The notes: generated by a model from the sequence alone, not told the origin. A DNA stretch of 64,000 nt from CAILZL01 sp050248275 (GCA_050248275.1 JBFWSR010000005.1:62001-126000); one strand, 5' to 3'. Shown: positions 14,066 to 23,756, counted from the stretch's first letter. Numbers and translations: made by a program.

Positions 14066-15655
14066 ATGACAACAAAAAAGACCGGCGTGAATTCATCGGG
14101 CGTCAGCACTGAAACCATCACTGCATTCGTGGGCCGCACCTTGCGTGGCCCGGTGAATGTGCCGGTCAGTCTGCACAGCTTTGCCGATTATCAGCGTGTG
14201 TTCGGGGGGTTATGGCAGCCGAGTACCCTGTCCTATGCCATTGAGCAGTATTTCGAGCACGGTGGACGTCATGCGATAGTGGTGCGTGTGGTCAATGGCG
14301 GGGCGCCGGCCACCATCACTCTGCCTTGCGGTGACCATGCGCTGACTCTTGAGGCGTTGGCGCCGGGAAGCCGCGAGTTTCTGCGCGCATCGGTCGATTA
14401 CGACAATCTCGGCGATCAGGATACCGATTGTTTCAACCTGGTGGTGCAGCGGGTGCGCGCGCACCGTTCCGAGCACATCGAAGAACAGGAAAGTTATCGG
14501 CGTATCTCGATCAGCCCCACCACTGGCCGCTTTGTCGCCACGGTGCTGGTTGAATCCAGCCTGGTACGGGTGCGCGGTGAGGTGCCGGCGCAACGGCCCG
14601 ACGTGACCCCCGGCCGCGATGCGCAACGCTTGGTGGGTTATGTGGATTCCGGTCCGGACGGACACGATGGCGATGCGCTGAGCGATTACGATCTGATAGG
14701 TTCGGCGGTCGAAGGCACCGGCCTGTTTGCCCTGTCGGCGCAGGAACGTGTGGACTTTGTCTATCTGCCGCCCTTGACCCGCGAACAGGATGTCGGTTCG
14801 AGCGCCCTGCTGGTGGCCTCGCGTTTCTGTCGCGATCATCATGCGATGCTGGTCGTCGATCCTCCCCAGACGTGGACCAGCTGCCAGGCGGCATTGTCGG
14901 GGTTGCGTCAGTTTGATTTTGCCTGCGATCAGGCGGTGATGTTTTTCCCGCGACTGATTGCTCAGGATCGCCTGCGCGGTCGTCCCGACGTCTTCGCCAA
15001 TGGCGGCGCTGTGGCCGGCATGTTGTCGCATGCCGACGAACTTCGCCCGGTCTGGGATACCCAGCAATCCGAACCGGAAATGCTGCTGCGTCCCGGTGTG
15101 CGCTTGCAGGTTGAGTTGGCGGAGTTGGAGCGGTGGCGACTTGCTGCGCATGGGGTGAATACATTGCAGACAGTACGCCGTGCTGCGCCGATCAGTCTGA
15201 TACGGCGAACCCTGGCGGGCGGCTCCAATGCAGCAGTGGATTGGGGCTATGTACAGGCGCGCCGTTTTGCCCTGTATGTCATGGGCCGGCTGGAGCGCAA
15301 TACGCGCTGGGTGTTGCTGGCCAGTCCCAGCCGCTCGATGTGGGCGCGCATCGTGCGTCAGGTGAATGGTTTTCTGCATGAACTGGTGGCATTGGGTGCT
15401 TTCCCCAGCGCGCGCCCGGGTCAGGAGTTTTTCGTGATCTGCGATGAACGCATCAACGCCATTGCGCCCGATGCCGCCGCCGAGATCAATATCCTGGTTG
15501 GGTTTGCCTGCCTGCAGGTCGACCAGTATCACACCTTCCTCATCACGCATGCCATGACGGGCAGTCACACCCGCATGGTGGCGGTCAATCGCTATGAAAC
15601 GCCGAGCAGCTTTGATGATGTGGAATTGACCGGCACCATGCTGGCCTTGCGTTGA
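14066..15655 (+). CDS. Orphan contractile-tail sheath protein
   Basis: A 529-residue protein with the sheath-family layout. The N-terminus (ITAFVGRTLRGPVNVPV, DYQRVFGGL, YAIEQYFEHGGRHAIVVRV) and the C-terminus (SMWARIVRQVNGFLHELVALGAF, EFFVICDE, INILVGFACLQVDQYHTF) match phage and contractile-injection-system sheath subunits. The middle is the subtilisin-like sheath core. In phages and injection systems hundreds of copies surround an inner tube and contract. Here no tube, baseplate, spike, terminator or AAA+ ATPase gene is adjacent: the neighbours are a SPOR-like gene and an alpha/beta hydrolase. The ribosome site is weak. Codon use looks like the rest of the window, so it is not a fresh prophage piece. 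Confidence 0.85.
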   Translation: MTTKKTGVNSSGVSTETITAFVGRTLRGPVNVPVSLHSFADYQRVFGGLWQPSTLSYAIEQYFEHGGRHAIVVRVVNGGAPATITLPCGDHALTLEALAPGSREFLRASVDYDNLGDQDTDCFNLVVQRVRAHRSEHIEEQESYRRISISPTTGRFVATVLVESSLVRVRGEVPAQRPDVTPGRDAQRLVGYVDSGPDGHDGDALSDYDLIGSAVEGTGLFALSAQERVDFVYLPPLTREQDVGSSALLVASRFCRDHHAMLVVDPPQTWTSCQAALSGLRQFDFACDQAVMFFPRLIAQDRLRGRPDVFANGGAVAGMLSHADELRPVWDTQQSEPEMLLRPGVRLQVELAELERWRLAAHGVNTLQTVRRAAPISLIRRTLAGGSNAAVDWGYVQARRFALYVMGRLERNTRWVLLASPSRSMWARIVRQVNGFLHELVALGAFPSARPGQEFFVICDERINAIAPDAAAEINILVGFACLQVDQYHTFLITHAMTGSHTRMVAVNRYETPSSFDDVELTGTMLALR

Positions 15656-15742
15656 TCGACGCTGGAGCTGTCGCCGATGCGACTGCGCCCGTAAACTACG
15701 CCGCAATCATTATTGCCGATGAATAATTTGCGCAGACAGGAT

Positions 15743-16249
15743 ATGAACCCACCCATCATCATTTTTTCGCACGGCAAGGACAGCGAGCCCTGGGGCAGCA
15801 AGATTATGGCGATGGCCGAATGCGCCCGCGCCCATGGTTATCGGGCTGAGTCGGTGGATTACCGCGGTATTGACGATCCAGCGGCGCGTGTGAAGAAACT
15901 GCTGGAATTCGCTCATGATTTGCCCGGTGCGGTGCTGGCGGGTTCCAGCCTGGGCGGCCATGTGGCCACGGCGGCTTCGATTGAATTGAAAGCGCGCGGT
16001 CTGTTTCTGCTGGCGCCTGCCTTTTACATGCCGGGCTATGAGCAATACACGCCCAAACCCGCTGACTGCCCCATCAGCATCGTGCATGGCTGGCGCGACG
16101 ACATCGTGCCGGTGGCAAACAGCATTCGCTATGCCGGCGAACATCGCGCCACGCTGCAATTGATTGATGCCGATCACCGCATGTTGCAGCACGTTACACA
16201 GATTGTGGCTTACTTCGATCTGTTTCTGAATGGTCTTGAGTCAATGTGA
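15743..16249 (+). CDS. YqiA-like alpha/beta hydrolase
   Basis: A 168-residue small alpha/beta hydrolase. IIIFSHGKDSEPWGSK gives the oxyanion region, AGSSLGGHVA the nucleophile elbow serine, VHGWRDDIVPV the acidic residue and DADHRM the catalytic histidine, so the triad is complete. Such proteins act as cytosolic esterases or acyl hydrolases with unknown substrates. The frame extends to an ATG at 15713, but MNPPIII at 15743 starts right at the first beta strand and is preferred. It begins 87 bases after the sheath gene and its stop is 10 bases before the lipoprotein start. Confidence 0.82.
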   Translation: MNPPIIIFSHGKDSEPWGSKIMAMAECARAHGYRAESVDYRGIDDPAARVKKLLEFAHDLPGAVLAGSSLGGHVATAASIELKARGLFLLAPAFYMPGYEQYTPKPADCPISIVHGWRDDIVPVANSIRYAGEHRATLQLIDADHRMLQHVTQIVAYFDLFLNGLESM

Positions 16250-16259
16250 AGGGAAACCC

Positions 16260-16475
16260 ATGCGAGCCGTATATGTGTTACCAGTTCTGTTCTTGATGAT
16301 GACTCTGGCTGCTTGCGGTGCGGACAAGCAGGCTGCTGCGGAAAAACCGCCAATGGCTGTGTCTGATACGGTATTCGCGCCGACGGTCAGCGCCCTGGAC
16401 AAGGCGCGTTCTGTGGAAGGTACCTTGCAGCAGGACAGGGACAGTGCCGATGCCGCCATCAAGGCGGCTGAATGA
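16260..16475 (+). CDS. Small lipoprotein
   Basis: A 71-residue protein with a lipoprotein signal peptide: MRAVYVLPVLFLMMTLAAC, lipobox LAAC with the lipidated cysteine at residue 19. The residue after Cys is Gly, so outer-membrane sorting is likely. The mature part (about 53 residues) is alanine-rich, charged and helical. The ATG at 16260 has a GAAGGGA ribosome site. It lies 64 bases before plsB. I recognise no family. Confidence 0.75.
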   Translation: MRAVYVLPVLFLMMTLAACGADKQAAAEKPPMAVSDTVFAPTVSALDKARSVEGTLQQDRDSADAAIKAAE

Positions 16476-16539
16476 CTTCAGCGCAATCATTCATCAGCGA
16501 CATGCCTGGCAGAGTTTGAGTACGGTGTTTACTGAACGC

Positions 16540-18978
16540 ATGTTATCGCCCCTGGTCTCTTTGTGGGTTCGGCTATGGGCGCGTCCACGCAGTCTGCCGG
16601 AACATTTTGTTGAGCGGCTTGCGACCAGAATCCGTCCCCTCCGTTTTGTGCTGCCCACCGATGCCGCTGCTGATGTGCAAGTACTGCATGAAGTGTTGCA
16701 GCTGCCCGCGTGGCAGTCGGTGTTGTCGGCAAATGGTCAGTCGAGCGCCAGTGGCGCAGTGATCTGTCTGCAGCATTGGGCCGGCATTTTCAATGATCGT
16801 CTTGATTACCGCCTGCCTGAGGCCTTGCGTCAGTTGGTGGCTTCGACGCATGGCGCTGCAGGATTGACCGATGACGTGCATGATGTGGATCTGATTCCAG
16901 TCAGCCTTTTCTGGGGGCGTGCGCCAGACAAGGAAGCCTCCTGGTGGCGTCTGCGTTTCGGCGAAACCTGGACGCACAGTAGCGCTTTACATCGTGCCCT
17001 GGCTGTGATGATCAATGGCCGTAACCTGGTCGTGCAGTTTGGCGACCCGGTTTCGCTGCGCAGTCTGATGGGCGATGCGCCTGATGCTGCACAGGCAACC
17101 CGACGCGTCGGTCGTGCTTGCCGTCACCTGCTATATCGCCAGCGGGTTGCTGCCATCGGTCCGGAAATCGCCAGACGGCGCAGCATTGTTGCTCAGGTGT
17201 TGCGTACCCAGGCGGTGCGTCAGGCCATGCGCAATGAGATGCGCAGTAAACGCCTGACGCGCAAGCAGGCCATGCAGGCGGCGACCAAATGCGTCAATGA
17301 AATTGCGGCCAACTATTCGCATGTCACGGTCAGTCTGCTGGCGCGGCTGTTCAGGCGCGTCTGGAATCGTCTGTATGACGGCGTTGAATTGCATCACCTG
17401 GATAATCTGCAGTCGGTGGTCGATGCCAACGAAGTGGTCTATGTACCCTGCCATCGCAGTCACATGGATTATCTGCTGCTGTCCTATGTGATTTATCAGA
17501 ACGGTTATGCCATTCCGCATATTGCCGCAGGCGTGAACCTCAACCTGCCGGTGATCGGCCGCATCATGCGGCAGGGCGGCGCGTTCTTCATTCGCCGCAG
17601 CTTTGCCGGCAATCCCCTGTACACCACGGTGTTCACCAAGTATCTCGGCTTGATGATGGCGCGTGGTCATGCCATTGAGTATTTCATCGAAGGCGGCCGC
17701 AGTCGCACGGGTCGGCTGTTGCAACCCAAGACCGGCGCGCTGACCATGACGGTGCGCAGCTTCCTGCGCGATCCGAAACGGCCGGTGGTGTTTGTCCCGG
17801 TGTACTTCGGCTATGAACGCGTGGTCGAAAGTAATACTTACATCAATGAACTCTCCGGCAAGCCCAAGGAAAAAGAATCGGTATTCGGTGTGCTCAAGGC
17901 ACTGCCGGCATTGCGCCGCCGTTTTGGCAAGGTACATGTCAGTCTGGGCGAGCCGATACGGCTCGATGAATTGCTGACACAGTATTTGCCGGATTGGCGT
18001 AATGCTGTCGTGGAAGACAAGCCCGGCTGGATGGGCGGACTCGTGGACGACCTGGCGCTGCGCATCATGCGCAACATCAATAGCGCCGCCTTTGTCACGC
18101 CCATCAACCTGCTGGCGCTGGTGCTGCTGGCCACGCCCAAGCAGGCCATGCTGGAAGCGGATCTGACGCGACAACTGGCGCTGTATGCCTCGTTGTTGCG
18201 ACGCGCGTCCTACTCGAAGCTGGTGACCGTCACCGACATGAATGCTGCGGACATGATTCGATATGCAGAGTCGATGAACATCCTGCGTCGTCATGCGCAT
18301 GGCATGGGCGACGTGCTCAGCATGACCGAACAAAGCGCGGTGGAGATGACCTATTTCCGCAACAACACCTTGCATCTGATGGCCATGCCCTCGGCGATTG
18401 CCAGTTGTTTTCTCAACAATCGCCAGGTGCGCACCGAAGACATCCAGCGTCTGGCCTGGCGTGTGTATCCCTACCTGTGCGACGAATTGTTCCTGCGCTG
18501 GAACGAGCAGGAATTGCCTGCCGTGGTGCAGGCCATCCTGCAGGACTTTGCCGCGCATGGATTGCTGGAGTCTCACGACGATGGCGCAAGCTGGTCGCGT
18601 CCGGCGGTAGGCACGGCCGAGGCGGTGCAATTGTCGGTGCTGGGGCAGCTCAGCATGCAGATCATCGAACGCTACTATCTGGCCATTGCCCTGTTGCTGA
18701 AAGCGGGTAGTGGCCGCATCAGTCAGGATGCGCTGGAGCAGCAATGCCATCTGATGGCGCAACGCATGTCGCTGCTGTACGAACTCAATTCTCCCGAGTT
18801 CTTTGACAAGAGCCTGTTCAAGAATTTTCTTGACCTGTTACGCGCCCGCGGTGTGCTGGGGATCAATGCCGAAGGCCGCCTGACCTATACCGACCTGTTG
18901 TTCGCCGTGGCCGATGACGCGCAACTGGTGCTGCACGAACAAATCCGCAACAGCATCCTGCAAGTCACGCATCGTTGA
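16540..18978 (+). CDS. plsB: Glycerol-3-phosphate acyltransferase PlsB
   Basis: An 812-residue enzyme (E. coli PlsB has 807) that acylates sn-glycerol-3-phosphate at the 1-position in the inner membrane, the first step of phospholipid synthesis. The acyltransferase block I is CHRSHMDYLLLSYV (HX4D), block II is GGAFFIRRSFAGN, block III is FIEGGRSRTGRLLQPKTG, and block IV is VFVPVYFGYERVVE. The start is uncertain: the ATG at 16540 (MLSPLVSLWVRLW) aligns with the E. coli N-terminus but has a poor ribosome site; a GTG at 16525 is possible. It is followed after 7 bases by the YkgJ gene. Confidence 0.95.
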   Translation: MLSPLVSLWVRLWARPRSLPEHFVERLATRIRPLRFVLPTDAAADVQVLHEVLQLPAWQSVLSANGQSSASGAVICLQHWAGIFNDRLDYRLPEALRQLVASTHGAAGLTDDVHDVDLIPVSLFWGRAPDKEASWWRLRFGETWTHSSALHRALAVMINGRNLVVQFGDPVSLRSLMGDAPDAAQATRRVGRACRHLLYRQRVAAIGPEIARRRSIVAQVLRTQAVRQAMRNEMRSKRLTRKQAMQAATKCVNEIAANYSHVTVSLLARLFRRVWNRLYDGVELHHLDNLQSVVDANEVVYVPCHRSHMDYLLLSYVIYQNGYAIPHIAAGVNLNLPVIGRIMRQGGAFFIRRSFAGNPLYTTVFTKYLGLMMARGHAIEYFIEGGRSRTGRLLQPKTGALTMTVRSFLRDPKRPVVFVPVYFGYERVVESNTYINELSGKPKEKESVFGVLKALPALRRRFGKVHVSLGEPIRLDELLTQYLPDWRNAVVEDKPGWMGGLVDDLALRIMRNINSAAFVTPINLLALVLLATPKQAMLEADLTRQLALYASLLRRASYSKLVTVTDMNAADMIRYAESMNILRRHAHGMGDVLSMTEQSAVEMTYFRNNTLHLMAMPSAIASCFLNNRQVRTEDIQRLAWRVYPYLCDELFLRWNEQELPAVVQAILQDFAAHGLLESHDDGASWSRPAVGTAEAVQLSVLGQLSMQIIERYYLAIALLLKAGSGRISQDALEQQCHLMAQRMSLLYELNSPEFFDKSLFKNFLDLLRARGVLGINAEGRLTYTDLLFAVADDAQLVLHEQIRNSILQVTHR

Positions 18979-18985
18979 TTACGCC

Positions 18986-19708
18986 ATGGAATTCGACATC
19001 GACTTTGCATTGGTGCGCGACATAGTGGCTCGCGAAGGCGTACAGGCCCGCACGGAAATCGCCGCGTTGGGTCCGTTACCCGCTTACCAGCGATCACTAC
19101 AACGCCATGATGTGCGACTTGCGGATGCCGGCGATGCCAATACACTGGCTTGCAAGGCGGGATGCTCATGGTGCTGCCACTTCTCTGTCGATGTGCGTCC
19201 GGTCGAAGTCTTCAATATTCTCGACTACCTGCAGCAGGCGTTCACGGTGCGGGAGCAGCAACGGTTGCGCGCTGACATCGAGGCCAACAGCCAGGTGCTG
19301 GGCCGGCTCGATGAAGAGCAGCGCATGCTGCACAACATCAAATGTCCCTTTCTTGCCGAAGGTCGTTGCAGTATTTATGCGGCGCGTCCGCAAACCTGCC
19401 GTAATTATCACGCGACTAGTGCGGCGGGTTGTGAGAGGTCGTTTGAAGAACCGGACAATTTCGACATCGCGCCCGAGTATGCGCCGCTGGTGTACCAGTC
19501 CGGCGCAGCGCATGTCGATGCCTTCTGCCAGGCCATGCAGGACGCAGGCTATGACATTGCAGCTTATGAGCTGAATGCTGCACTGGCGGAAGCGCTGGCG
19601 CAGCCGATCGGGACGCAGCAACGTTTCTCGGCAAAGCTGCCTGCCTTCGCCGGGATACAGGGAACAGAGGCGCCATTTGAGTTCATCGATCTGAATGAAA
19701 CCGAATAG
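18986..19708 (+). CDS. YkgJ-family cysteine cluster protein
   Basis: A 240-residue protein of the zinc- or iron-chelating YkgJ family. The cysteine pattern is CKAGCSWCCHF, then CPFL, CSIYAARPQTCRNY, and AAGCE, typical of the family, whose cysteines bind a metal or cluster. Function is unknown; it is cytosolic with no signal peptide. ATG 18986 is chosen because it lies just after the plsB stop and gives a normal length. Cotranscription with plsB is likely. Confidence 0.85.
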   Translation: MEFDIDFALVRDIVAREGVQARTEIAALGPLPAYQRSLQRHDVRLADAGDANTLACKAGCSWCCHFSVDVRPVEVFNILDYLQQAFTVREQQRLRADIEANSQVLGRLDEEQRMLHNIKCPFLAEGRCSIYAARPQTCRNYHATSAAGCERSFEEPDNFDIAPEYAPLVYQSGAAHVDAFCQAMQDAGYDIAAYELNAALAEALAQPIGTQQRFSAKLPAFAGIQGTEAPFEFIDLNETE

Positions 19709-19789
19709 GGACGACGACCAAGACAGGACTTCGCTACACTGCCGGCATCCAGCTTGGGCATGCTGCGCGACACAGGTGGAGAAAGTCTC

Positions 19790-20347
19790 ATGATCAATCC
19801 CAACGTTGCGGCACTGATCCTGCAAATACGCGGACTCGAAGAACAGCTTGAGACTGAACTGGCCAGGCAGCGTGTGCAGTTCCATTTTACGCTGCATCAA
19901 CGCAAAGTCAGCTTCGAACGCGAAGTATCGAGCCGGCATCGCGCATTCAGGCGACGGCTATCGGGTTATGTATTCGGCGCGCAGCCACTGATTCTGCTGA
20001 CCGCCCCAGTCATTTATTCAATGATCTTGCCTTTTCTGCTGCTCGATCTGTTCGTGACCGTTTATCAGGCGATCTGTTTTCCGGTGTATGGCATACCGAG
20101 AGTCAGCCGGCGCGAGTATCTGGTTTTCGATCGCACCCATCTAGCTTATCTGAACATCATCGAGAAGCTCAACTGTGTCTATTGTTCCTATGCCAATGGC
20201 TTGATTGCCTACGTCCGCGAGATCGCGGCGCGCACGAGCATTACCATCGGTTCAGCGAGTATGGTGATGCGGAGCACTACCATCAGGAGCTGGAAACGTT
20301 GCGCAAGGATCTGCGTCTTTAGTCCGGAAGTGAGTATCGAGGTATGA
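19790..20347 (+). pseudogene. Membrane protein gene with frameshifting deletion near the 3' end
   Basis: The frame from ATG 19790 (GTGGAGAAAG ribosome site) encodes 185 residues: a coiled N-terminus with FHFTLHQRKVSFE, one or two membrane segments (~55-95, LILLTAPVIYSMILPFLLLDLFV), and YCSYANGLIAYVREIAART. After that the reading frame turns implausible (SITIGSASMVMRSTTIRSW). In the other frame the DNA from about 20236 encodes EHYHRFSEYGDAEHYHQELE and TLRKDLRL, ending at TAG 20320-20322, which is protein-like and polar. From memory, homologues carry a Trp/Cys/His block (QYWCPIKHA) exactly there. I infer an internal deletion that shifted the frame. The shifted frame's stop overlaps the copA ATG. 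Confidence 0.6.
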
Positions 20348-22776
20348 ATCATTCACCTGTTCACGCGCGCGGCATGAATACGTCTGCGCCCACCGACAAG
20401 CTTTATACCGATCCGGTTTGCGGCATGAAGGCGGCGGCCAATCCTGAGAAATCTGCGGAATATCAGGGAACCGCTTATTACTTTTGCAGCCAGGGTTGCG
20501 TGGCGAAATTCAAGACTGATCCCGAAAAGTATCTTGCCAAGGTCGGCGCGCACACGACCGGCGTTCAACCAGTAACATCACATACCTGCTGTACTCACGG
20601 TATGCAGCGCACGACGCCATTGTCACCGTTTGCAGCCGGGCCAGCTGCCGGCAACGCCGGCGCACAATGGACCTGCCCCATGCATCCGGAAGTGCTGAGC
20701 GACAAACCCGGTGACTGCCCGCTATGCGGCATGGCGCTGGAACCGCGCAGCGTATCGCTTGAAGACACTGACAATCCGGAACTCAAGGACATGACGCGGC
20801 GCTTCTGGATCAGCGTGCTGCTGGCGTTGCCGCTACTTGTCATCACGATGAGCGATCTGATTCCCGGTTTGAATCTGCATCATCTGGTGCCTCTCCAGGT
20901 ACTCAGTTGGCTGCAAGCGATACTGGCCACGCCGGTCGTGTTGTGGGGCGGCTGGCCGTTTTTCGTGCGCGCATGGGCGTCGTTCAAGACCCGGCGCCTG
21001 AACATGTTCAGCTTGATCGGCATCGGCACTGCATCGGCTTATCTTTTCAGTCTGGCTGGCCTGCTGTTTCCAGCCGCGTTGCCTGCGGCTTTCAAGATGG
21101 ACGGCATGGCGCCCCTGTATTTTGAAGCCGCGGCCGTCATCGTCACGCTGGTATTGATGGGACAGGTGCTGGAGTTGCGCGCTCGCTCCCAAACCAACAG
21201 CGCCATCAAGGCACTGCTGGCGCTGGCGCCGAATACCGCGCTGCGCATCAAGCCGGATGGTACGGAGGAAGAAGTACATCTTGATGCCGTGCAGCCGGGT
21301 GACCTCCTGCGCGTCAAGCCGGGCGGCAAGGTGCCGGTGGACGGCGTGGTTACGGAGGGATCGTCCAGCGTCGATGAATCGATGCTGACCGGCGAGCCCA
21401 TTCCTGTGGAGAAGCATTCCGGCAGCCAGGTGACTGCAGGCACGGTCAATCAAACGGGTTCATTCCTGCTGCGCGCCGAAAAAGTGGGCGCACAAACTTT
21501 GTTAGCGCAGATCGTACACATGGTGAACGAGGCCAGTCGTTCACGTGCGCCCATTCAGAAACTAGCCGATCAGGTATCGGCCTGGTTCGTGCCGGGCGTG
21601 ATTGCCGCAGCAGTGTTGGCTTTCGTCGTGTGGACGCTGTTCGGTCCCACACCGACTTTGGCGAATGCGCTGATCGTTGCGGTATCGGTGCTGATCATTG
21701 CCTGTCCCTGTGCATTGGGACTCGCCACACCTATTTCCATCATGGTGGGCATCGGTCGCGGCGCCCGCGAAGGCGTGCTGATCAAGGATGCCGAAGCGCT
21801 GGAACTGATGGAGAAAATCGACACACTGGTGATCGACAAGACCGGTACACTGACCGAAGGCGCGCCCAGAGTGCAGCACGTCGTGGCTGCTGCCGGTTTC
21901 ACTGAAGCGGAAGTGTTGAGCCACGCGGCGGCACTGGAGAAGATGAGCGAACATCCACTGGCGCAGGCAATAGTCAATTACGCACAAACGCAGCAAACCA
22001 TGTTGCCGATGGTGACGGGCTTCAAGTCCATCACCGGCATGGGCGTGAGCGGTGAAATCAGTCAGCGTCCTGCATGGCTGGGCAAACAGGCCTTGCTGCA
22101 GCAGTCCGGCATCAATGATGCAGCATTGATGGAAAACGAGGCGCAGCGATTGCGCGAACTGGGACAGACAGTGATGTACCTGGGTATCAGTCAGCAATTG
22201 GCCGGACTGATCAGTGTCGCCGATTCGATCAAGTCCACTACACCGGAAGCCATTCAACAGTTACGGGCTTCCGGGCTGCGCATCGTAGTGCTGACCGGCG
22301 ACAATGCCGTTACGGCAGCGGCTGTTGCCAGGCAACTGGGATTGGATGAGGCCAAAGCGGAAGTGTTGCCGGAGGACAAATACAAGGCAGTGCAGACTTT
22401 GCAGCAACAGGGTCATATCGTGGCCATGGCGGGCGATGGCATCAACGATGCGCCCGCGCTCGCCGCCGCCGATGTCGGCATCGCCATGGGCAGCGGCACC
22501 GATGTGGCCATGAACAGTGCGCGTGTGGTGCTGGTCAAAGGCGATCTGCGCGGCATCGCCAAGGCGCGTCGGCTCAGCCAGGGCACGATGAAGAACATCC
22601 GGCAGAATCTGTTTTTCGCTTTCGTTTACAACTTTCTGGGCGTGCCCATTGCTGCGGGTGTGCTGTATCCATATTTCGGCATCCTGCTCAGCCCGATGAT
22701 CGCCAGTGCGGCCATGAGTCTGAGTTCGGTATCGGTGATCGGCAATGCCCTGCGGCTGCGCAAGGCGACGTTATAG
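20344..22776 (+). CDS. copA: CopA-type copper-translocating P1B ATPase with YHS domain
   Basis: An 810-residue heavy-metal P-type ATPase that probably exports Cu(I) from the cytosol. It begins with a YHS domain (YTDPVCGMKAA and YYFCSQGCVAKF), then a second metal-binding module (WTCPMHPEVLSDKPGDCPLCGM), instead of the classical ferredoxin-like HMA domain. The core has TGE (SMLTGEPIPVEK), the transmembrane CPC motif (IIACPCALGLATP), phosphorylation DKTGTLTEG, the HP of the nucleotide domain (SEHPLAQA) and GDGINDAPAL. A second ATG at 20374 is an alternative start. The first ATG overlaps the stop of the preceding damaged gene. Confidence 0.92.
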   Translation: MNHSPVHARGMNTSAPTDKLYTDPVCGMKAAANPEKSAEYQGTAYYFCSQGCVAKFKTDPEKYLAKVGAHTTGVQPVTSHTCCTHGMQRTTPLSPFAAGPAAGNAGAQWTCPMHPEVLSDKPGDCPLCGMALEPRSVSLEDTDNPELKDMTRRFWISVLLALPLLVITMSDLIPGLNLHHLVPLQVLSWLQAILATPVVLWGGWPFFVRAWASFKTRRLNMFSLIGIGTASAYLFSLAGLLFPAALPAAFKMDGMAPLYFEAAAVIVTLVLMGQVLELRARSQTNSAIKALLALAPNTALRIKPDGTEEEVHLDAVQPGDLLRVKPGGKVPVDGVVTEGSSSVDESMLTGEPIPVEKHSGSQVTAGTVNQTGSFLLRAEKVGAQTLLAQIVHMVNEASRSRAPIQKLADQVSAWFVPGVIAAAVLAFVVWTLFGPTPTLANALIVAVSVLIIACPCALGLATPISIMVGIGRGAREGVLIKDAEALELMEKIDTLVIDKTGTLTEGAPRVQHVVAAAGFTEAEVLSHAAALEKMSEHPLAQAIVNYAQTQQTMLPMVTGFKSITGMGVSGEISQRPAWLGKQALLQQSGINDAALMENEAQRLRELGQTVMYLGISQQLAGLISVADSIKSTTPEAIQQLRASGLRIVVLTGDNAVTAAAVARQLGLDEAKAEVLPEDKYKAVQTLQQQGHIVAMAGDGINDAPALAAADVGIAMGSGTDVAMNSARVVLVKGDLRGIAKARRLSQGTMKNIRQNLFFAFVYNFLGVPIAAGVLYPYFGILLSPMIASAAMSLSSVSVIGNALRLRKATL

Positions 22777-23054
22777 ATGTTGCGATGGTTTTTGGCTGCT
22801 CTAACGTTCTTGTCATCATGGGCCAGCCTGAAGCATTGAAAGCCATATAGTGCGATGTTTGTCGTGCATTGGCCGGATAGCCGCATCCACGATACATCTG
22901 GTAAAAGCAACTCAAAGGACCAGCCTGTCTTCTGACAAGCTGGTTGGACGGACAGGTGGCATCACGCTTATGCTTCGTGCAAATCTCTTGCCCGACATGC
23001 GCGAGTCACGGTGTTGTGGCTCTGGCTCCGTCGATCCACAGATACCACTGCTTC

Positions 23055-23756
23055 ATGACATTGATGCGTCGCCACACTGAACATCATCGGACTGACCGCA
23101 TCGGCTGGCTGCGTGCTGCCGTGCTTGGAGCCAACGACGGCATCGTTTCTACCGCCAGTCTGGTGGTCGGTGTTGCGGCGGCCAGCGCCAGTCACGGCAA
23201 CATTCTGCTGACCGGCATTGCCGGTCTGGTGGCTGGCGCCATGTCCATGGCTGCCGGCGAATATGTCTCGGTGCATTCACAGGCAGATACCGAGAAAGCT
23301 GACCTGGCGCGCGAGCGTGACGAACTTAAAGCGGATCCCCTTGCAGAGCAGCGCGAGCTGACGGCCATTTATGTCGCTCGCGGGCTCGAGCATGGTCTGG
23401 CGCAACAGGTGGCTGAACAACTAATGCAGCACGATGCCCTTGGCGCTCATGCGCGCGACGAACTGGGCATTTCCGAGATTCTTACTGCACGGCCAGTACA
23501 GGCCGCGTTGGCATCGGCCGCCAGCTTCGCAGTCGGTGCAGCGCTGCCGCTGGCTGTGACGGCCCTGGTGCCCACATCGGGCCTGATACTCTGGGTCTCG
23601 GCCATGTCACTCGCCTTCTTGGCGGTGTTGGGCGGCATCGCCGCCCGGGTCGGCGGTGCGGGAATCATAATGGGCGCATGGCGTGTCACTTTATGGGGCG
23701 CATTGGCAATGGCGATCACCGCGGGTGTGGGCACATTGTTTGGCGCAATCGTTTGA
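23055..23756 (+). CDS. VIT/CCC1-family metal transporter
   Basis: A 233-residue inner-membrane protein of the VIT1/CCC1 family, which moves Fe2+ or Mn2+. GANDGIVSTASLVVGVAAA and AGAMSMAAGEYVSV are the signature first-helix and second-helix blocks with the metal-site Asp, Met, Gly and Glu residues. Between helices 2 and 3 lies a cytosolic helical stretch with many Glu residues (EKADLARERDELKADPLAEQRE), the usual metal-binding hub. C-terminal helices complete the five. Start ATG 23055; upstream 278 bases hold no gene or recognisable riboswitch. Confidence 0.9.
   Translation: MTLMRRHTEHHRTDRIGWLRAAVLGANDGIVSTASLVVGVAAASASHGNILLTGIAGLVAGAMSMAAGEYVSVHSQADTEKADLARERDELKADPLAEQRELTAIYVARGLEHGLAQQVAEQLMQHDALGAHARDELGISEILTARPVQAALASAASFAVGAALPLAVTALVPTSGLILWVSAMSLAFLAVLGGIAARVGGAGIIMGAWRVTLWGALAMAITAGVGTLFGAIV

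Noticed and set aside
14210..15706. Long minus-strand open frame opposite the sheath gene (498 codons)
   Set aside because: It is an antisense shadow: the plus strand encodes a clear sheath protein and the minus product has runs of H, R, Q and A typical of reverse reading in a high-G+C gene.
14066..16475. Prophage segment around the sheath gene
   Set aside because: No integrase, capsid, terminase, tube or lysis gene is adjacent and composition is host-like; treated as an orphan sheath gene.
22777..23054. Manganese (yybP-ykoY) riboswitch before the VIT transporter
   Set aside because: Looked for because of the metal transporter; no matching conserved loops were found.
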